From assembly GCF_000621525.1 (NCBI RefSeq), contig NZ_KK211299.1, forward strand, positions 1 to 64,000: a stretch of DNA of 64,000 nucleotides. Direction: 5' to 3'. The DNA is from Legionella fairfieldensis ATCC 49588 (lineage in GTDB: Bacteria > Pseudomonadota > Gammaproteobacteria > Legionellales > Legionellaceae). The position numbers and the translations under genes are program-made. Shown in pieces: positions 61,417 to 64,000 of this stretch; positions within the stretch are counted from its first letter, which is position 1, and each line of letters starts with the position of its first letter. The notes beneath the pieces are model-generated. The model made no database searches. It worked only from the letters and a program-made list of their open reading frames with translations, and was not told the origin of the DNA.

Positions 61417-62322
61417 ATGAAAGGCTGGATTTTATACAAGCGTCATAAAGCGGAATTAACAGAAGCCGATCATGGAGTGAATCGATTATTGGCTGTAGCA
61501 AATCGATTGCAGATTGACTTGGAAGTATATCGGCCAGAACAATTTGAGCTTGTCATTAGCCGTGATGATAAAAAAAGCATCTTGCTGGATGATTCCCGTA
61601 CTTCCCTGCCTGATTTTTTGCTACCACGTTTAGGTGCCGAAACCTCTTATTTTGCTTTGGCTATTATTCGGCAACTGGAAAAATTAGGTGTTTACACCTG
61701 TAATCATTCTACCGCAGTTGAAATAGCAAGAGATAAAATGTTTGTAAGCCAGTTACTTTCTCAAAGTGATTTACCTACTCCAAAAACCATGTTAGTCAAG
61801 TTCCCTGTGTCCGTCAATGTCGTAGAGCGTGAGATTGGCTTTCCCTTAGTCATTAAAACTCTTTCTGGTACACGGGGCATCGGCATTCATTTATGTGAGT
61901 CAGCACAAAGTTTTAGAGATTTAATGGGGTTAATTGCCTGTCACGGAGGTAGTTGTCAAATGATTCTCCAGGAATTTATTGCGACTAGTTACGGTCGTGA
62001 CTTAAGGGTATTTGTTATAGGGGGCAAAGTAATCGGCTGTATGCAGCGAACCGCCAAAGATAGTTTTAAAGCGAATTATTCACTCGGTGGAGAGGTAGCT
62101 CCTTTTCCAATCACTGCTGAAATTGAGCGTTTGGCTCTTGATTGTGCTAATTTATTTAATCTGGAAATTGCCGGTATTGATTTACTATTTGATACACAGG
62201 GTTTTAAAATCTGTGAAGCTAATTCTTCTCCCGGATTTAAGGGCATGGAGCGAGCAACCGGACAAAATATTGCTTTACAACTCTTGGATTATGTAAAAAA
62301 AATTACCCTCTCTCGTACCTAA
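61417..62322 (+). CDS. RimK-like ATP-grasp ligase
   Basis: The roughly 301-residue protein has the ATP-grasp fold: RLGAETSYFA, ARDKMFVSQLLSQSDLPTP (cofactor loop), PLVIKTLSGTRGIG (P-loop-like glycine turn), MILQEFIA and LEIAGIDLLFD...ICEANSSPGF (metal-binding). RimK ligases add glutamate to ribosomal protein S6 or join glutamate-type residues to peptides or small molecules. The ATG at 61417 is used as the longer frame has a weaker start. It stands alone, so the substrate is open. Confidence 0.85.
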   Translation: MKGWILYKRHKAELTEADHGVNRLLAVANRLQIDLEVYRPEQFELVISRDDKKSILLDDSRTSLPDFLLPRLGAETSYFALAIIRQLEKLGVYTCNHSTAVEIARDKMFVSQLLSQSDLPTPKTMLVKFPVSVNVVEREIGFPLVIKTLSGTRGIGIHLCESAQSFRDLMGLIACHGGSCQMILQEFIATSYGRDLRVFVIGGKVIGCMQRTAKDSFKANYSLGGEVAPFPITAEIERLALDCANLFNLEIAGIDLLFDTQGFKICEANSSPGFKGMERATGQNIALQLLDYVKKITLSRT

Positions 62323-62478
62323 AGCGGTGCTTAATTTACAAATTGTTCCTAAATAATGAAATAACTTGAAATAGTAACATAATTAATGGTACTACAAGAT
62401 GATAGGTTTGCAATTAGAAACGGGCATTAATCTCTGGTTTTATCTCTGGTTTTAAAAAAGTATTTTGAAATCTTAGAT

Positions 62479-62508
62479 ACACTTATCAATTTCTGATTTG
62501 ATAAGTGT
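62479..62508. terminator. 10-bp perfect hairpin between the RimK-like gene and the ankyrin-like gene
   Basis: ACACTTATCA and TGATAAGTGT flank a ten-base loop and are followed by TTT. It is 75 bases before the next start, so it may end the RimK-like transcript or act as an operator. Confidence 0.55.
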
Positions 62509-62582
62509 TTTGCGATGAGGGTTTTCATGTCCGCTGCGCACCAAGACCTTTTTTACTCATATCTATATCTAAGGAAGTACTA

Positions 62583-64000
62583 ATGATTCATGATGATCTG
62601 AAAAAACTTATAAAAGAACTTAGTGCTACGAATGATGATCAAGCTTATTCTCAATTGCTGAAAAACCAAGCCACTCAAATTGCCGAAGAAATCAAATCCG
62701 GAAATAGCAGCCAAATTAACTTAGTATTTCAGCTACTATTAGATAATCAACTCGATTATCTAATTAACCAAGCTTTTTTAATCTTATTAGCCCATGGAAA
62801 CCAACCACAAATTCTTGAGGTATTTATCTCTATTTTGAATTATTATGAAGACGAGTGCCGTAGAATGTTAGATTTTAAGTGCATGAAGTACATCATGCAG
62901 TCCAAAAAAGACGAATTAATTCGAGCGGCCATTGATTGCGCATTGACAATAAACAGTCGAATCATTCCTTTTTGTTTTGTGCAATTGCTTGAGCATCATA
63001 AAACAGAGTTGATGCGGCCAACCGATAATTTGATTAAAACCAGCCATTTAGCAAAATACTTTCTACTGGATGATTCTTTATATCTTGAGCCGAGAGAGTA
63101 TTTCCAAGCGCTATGGCGCCTCCATACTTTAGGAAAAATATCTTTTCTGCCGTTACCAGATATCCTGCCTTCTTCTTTTTCGACTACCACAAATTATTTC
63201 CAGGCATTGGTTAACCATAAAAATTGTTACCAGTTATTCTTGAGTTTGGTGGCAAAACCAGAGCTAGCCATCCAAAAAGATGAAAACGGTGATACTTTAT
63301 TGCATGCCTATGTGAGTTTAGGATATTGTAATGCGTCTACGGGAACCCTGCTTGCATTCACCCCTACTCTAGATTTATCTGTTAGTGATAGAATGGAGAA
63401 TAATGCCTTACATGCAGGAGTACAAGCTTATTATCACCAGAGAAGCTGCTGGTACCACAAGGATTTACTCGCTGATTTATTAAAAAGAGCGGAGGAGGAT
63501 TCTTACGCTTTAAATAGACCTAACAGCAAAGGATTGACCCCACTGGGTTTACTTTTGGCTCATCGAGATTTTTTTATCGATAGAGGATATGGCAAGCATT
63601 CAACCATGGTATATGCAGTGAAACTATGGCTAGCGGGGAGTAATCTATTGCAAATCAACCAATGTAATGCCTTAACCTGTATCGAAGAGAACTCCTTTCC
63701 AATTCATTATCAAACACGTTTTAGTACTCTAGACATTTTAAATCATCTAATCGAGTACTTGGAAAATAATAATTATCAAAAGGATTGGCAACAATTTAAA
63801 AATCTTCTCGCCTTAAAAGAACATGATATTTTTCAGGTAATCAATTTATTTGTACAAAAGCAACTTCCAGAGGTCTGGTACGCTACCTTAAATGGCTTAG
63901 TCAATTTTCTTCATCAAGCTCAAAATGCCGGAGTTTGTTTTAATGTAATGAATGAACAACATCAGACTCCTTTTGCCATTTTACTTTCGCAGGGTGGTCT
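62583..64000 (+). CDS. Partial ankyrin-like repeat protein, candidate Dot/Icm effector (runs off the right edge)
   Basis: The open frame starts at ATG 62583 with an AAGGA site and stays open to the end of the window (about 472 codons). The N-terminal half (1-215) is helical. From about 230 it has ankyrin-like hairpins: DENGDTLLHAYVSLGY, NNALHAGVQAYY, NSKGLTPLGLLLAHRD and NEQHQTPFAILLSQGG. Ankyrin proteins are frequent Legionella effectors. No signal peptide or membrane segment is visible. Its C-terminus, where translocation signals lie, is outside. Confidence 0.7.
   Translation, partial: MIHDDLKKLIKELSATNDDQAYSQLLKNQATQIAEEIKSGNSSQINLVFQLLLDNQLDYLINQAFLILLAHGNQPQILEVFISILNYYEDECRRMLDFKCMKYIMQSKKDELIRAAIDCALTINSRIIPFCFVQLLEHHKTELMRPTDNLIKTSHLAKYFLLDDSLYLEPREYFQALWRLHTLGKISFLPLPDILPSSFSTTTNYFQALVNHKNCYQLFLSLVAKPELAIQKDENGDTLLHAYVSLGYCNASTGTLLAFTPTLDLSVSDRMENNALHAGVQAYYHQRSCWYHKDLLADLLKRAEEDSYALNRPNSKGLTPLGLLLAHRDFFIDRGYGKHSTMVYAVKLWLAGSNLLQINQCNALTCIEENSFPIHYQTRFSTLDILNHLIEYLENNNYQKDWQQFKNLLALKEHDIFQVINLFVQKQLPEVWYATLNGLVNFLHQAQNAGVCFNVMNEQHQTPFAILLSQGG

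Overview
The window reads as the replication-origin region of a Legionella-like gammaproteobacterium (Legionellales). The evidence is the rpmH-oriC-dnaA-dnaN-recF-gyrB block, low-GC coding sequence, and several large genes with no recognised household family, mixed with astacin, leucine-rich-repeat-like and ankyrin-like proteins of the kind Legionella delivers through its Dot/Icm secretion system. From memory, the order mnmE / unknown membrane protein / LegP-like astacin / rsmI / lpoA / yraN / diaA / BON lipoproteins / atp operon resembles the L. pneumophila chromosome end next to dnaA. No database search was possible. Genes left of about 26 kb lie mostly on the minus strand and genes right of it mostly on the plus strand, as expected for divergent replication from an origin near 26-27 kb.

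Layout. 1-3.8 kb is an accessory scar: one end of an IS3-family element, a small membrane protein ending at the IS edge, the frameshifted 3' end of a plasmid-type relaxase with an overlapping small Cys-rich gene, and two exported pentapeptide-repeat proteins. 3.8-7.8 kb is a nitric-oxide-response module: truncated haemoglobin with a ferredoxin-type reductase, an NsrR-type Rrf2 repressor, then alternative oxidase, TehB-like methyltransferase and a DUF488 protein. Two NsrR-like palindromes lie in front of the two transcription units. 7.9-19.4 kb holds transport and housekeeping genes (ABC exporter, solute-binding protein, yacG, rlmKL, darP, a TSUP permease, wrbA, a thioredoxin-like protein), a HigBA-type toxin-antitoxin pair, hflX and hfq.

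Between hfq and gyrB, on the opposite strand, is a strong candidate RsmY/RsmZ-type CsrA-sponge RNA. It has six GGA motifs in about 72 nt, a GGA-loop hairpin, a terminator, a promoter and a LetA/GacA-like upstream box. gyrB-recF-dnaN-dnaA follow, with two perfect parS sites, one intergenic and one inside recF. Across oriC come rpmH-rnpA-yidD-yidC-mnmE.

30.8-34.1 kb is an effector-like island (multi-pass unknown protein, LRR-like protein with an F-box-like C-terminus, LegP-like astacin). 34.2-39.4 kb is rsmI, divergent from lpoA-yraN-diaA-dolP plus a second BON lipoprotein. 41.2-48.3 kb is the complete atpIBEFHAGDC operon. parC, a DUF2520 protein and an MFS permease follow. Then come an 887-residue unknown protein with kinase-like motifs, psd, manC, an orphan glycosyltransferase tail, yajQ, a Gly/Tyr/Trp-rich lipoprotein, a RimK-like ATP-grasp ligase, and an ankyrin-like gene that runs off the right edge. 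I saw no tRNA, rRNA or CRISPR array.
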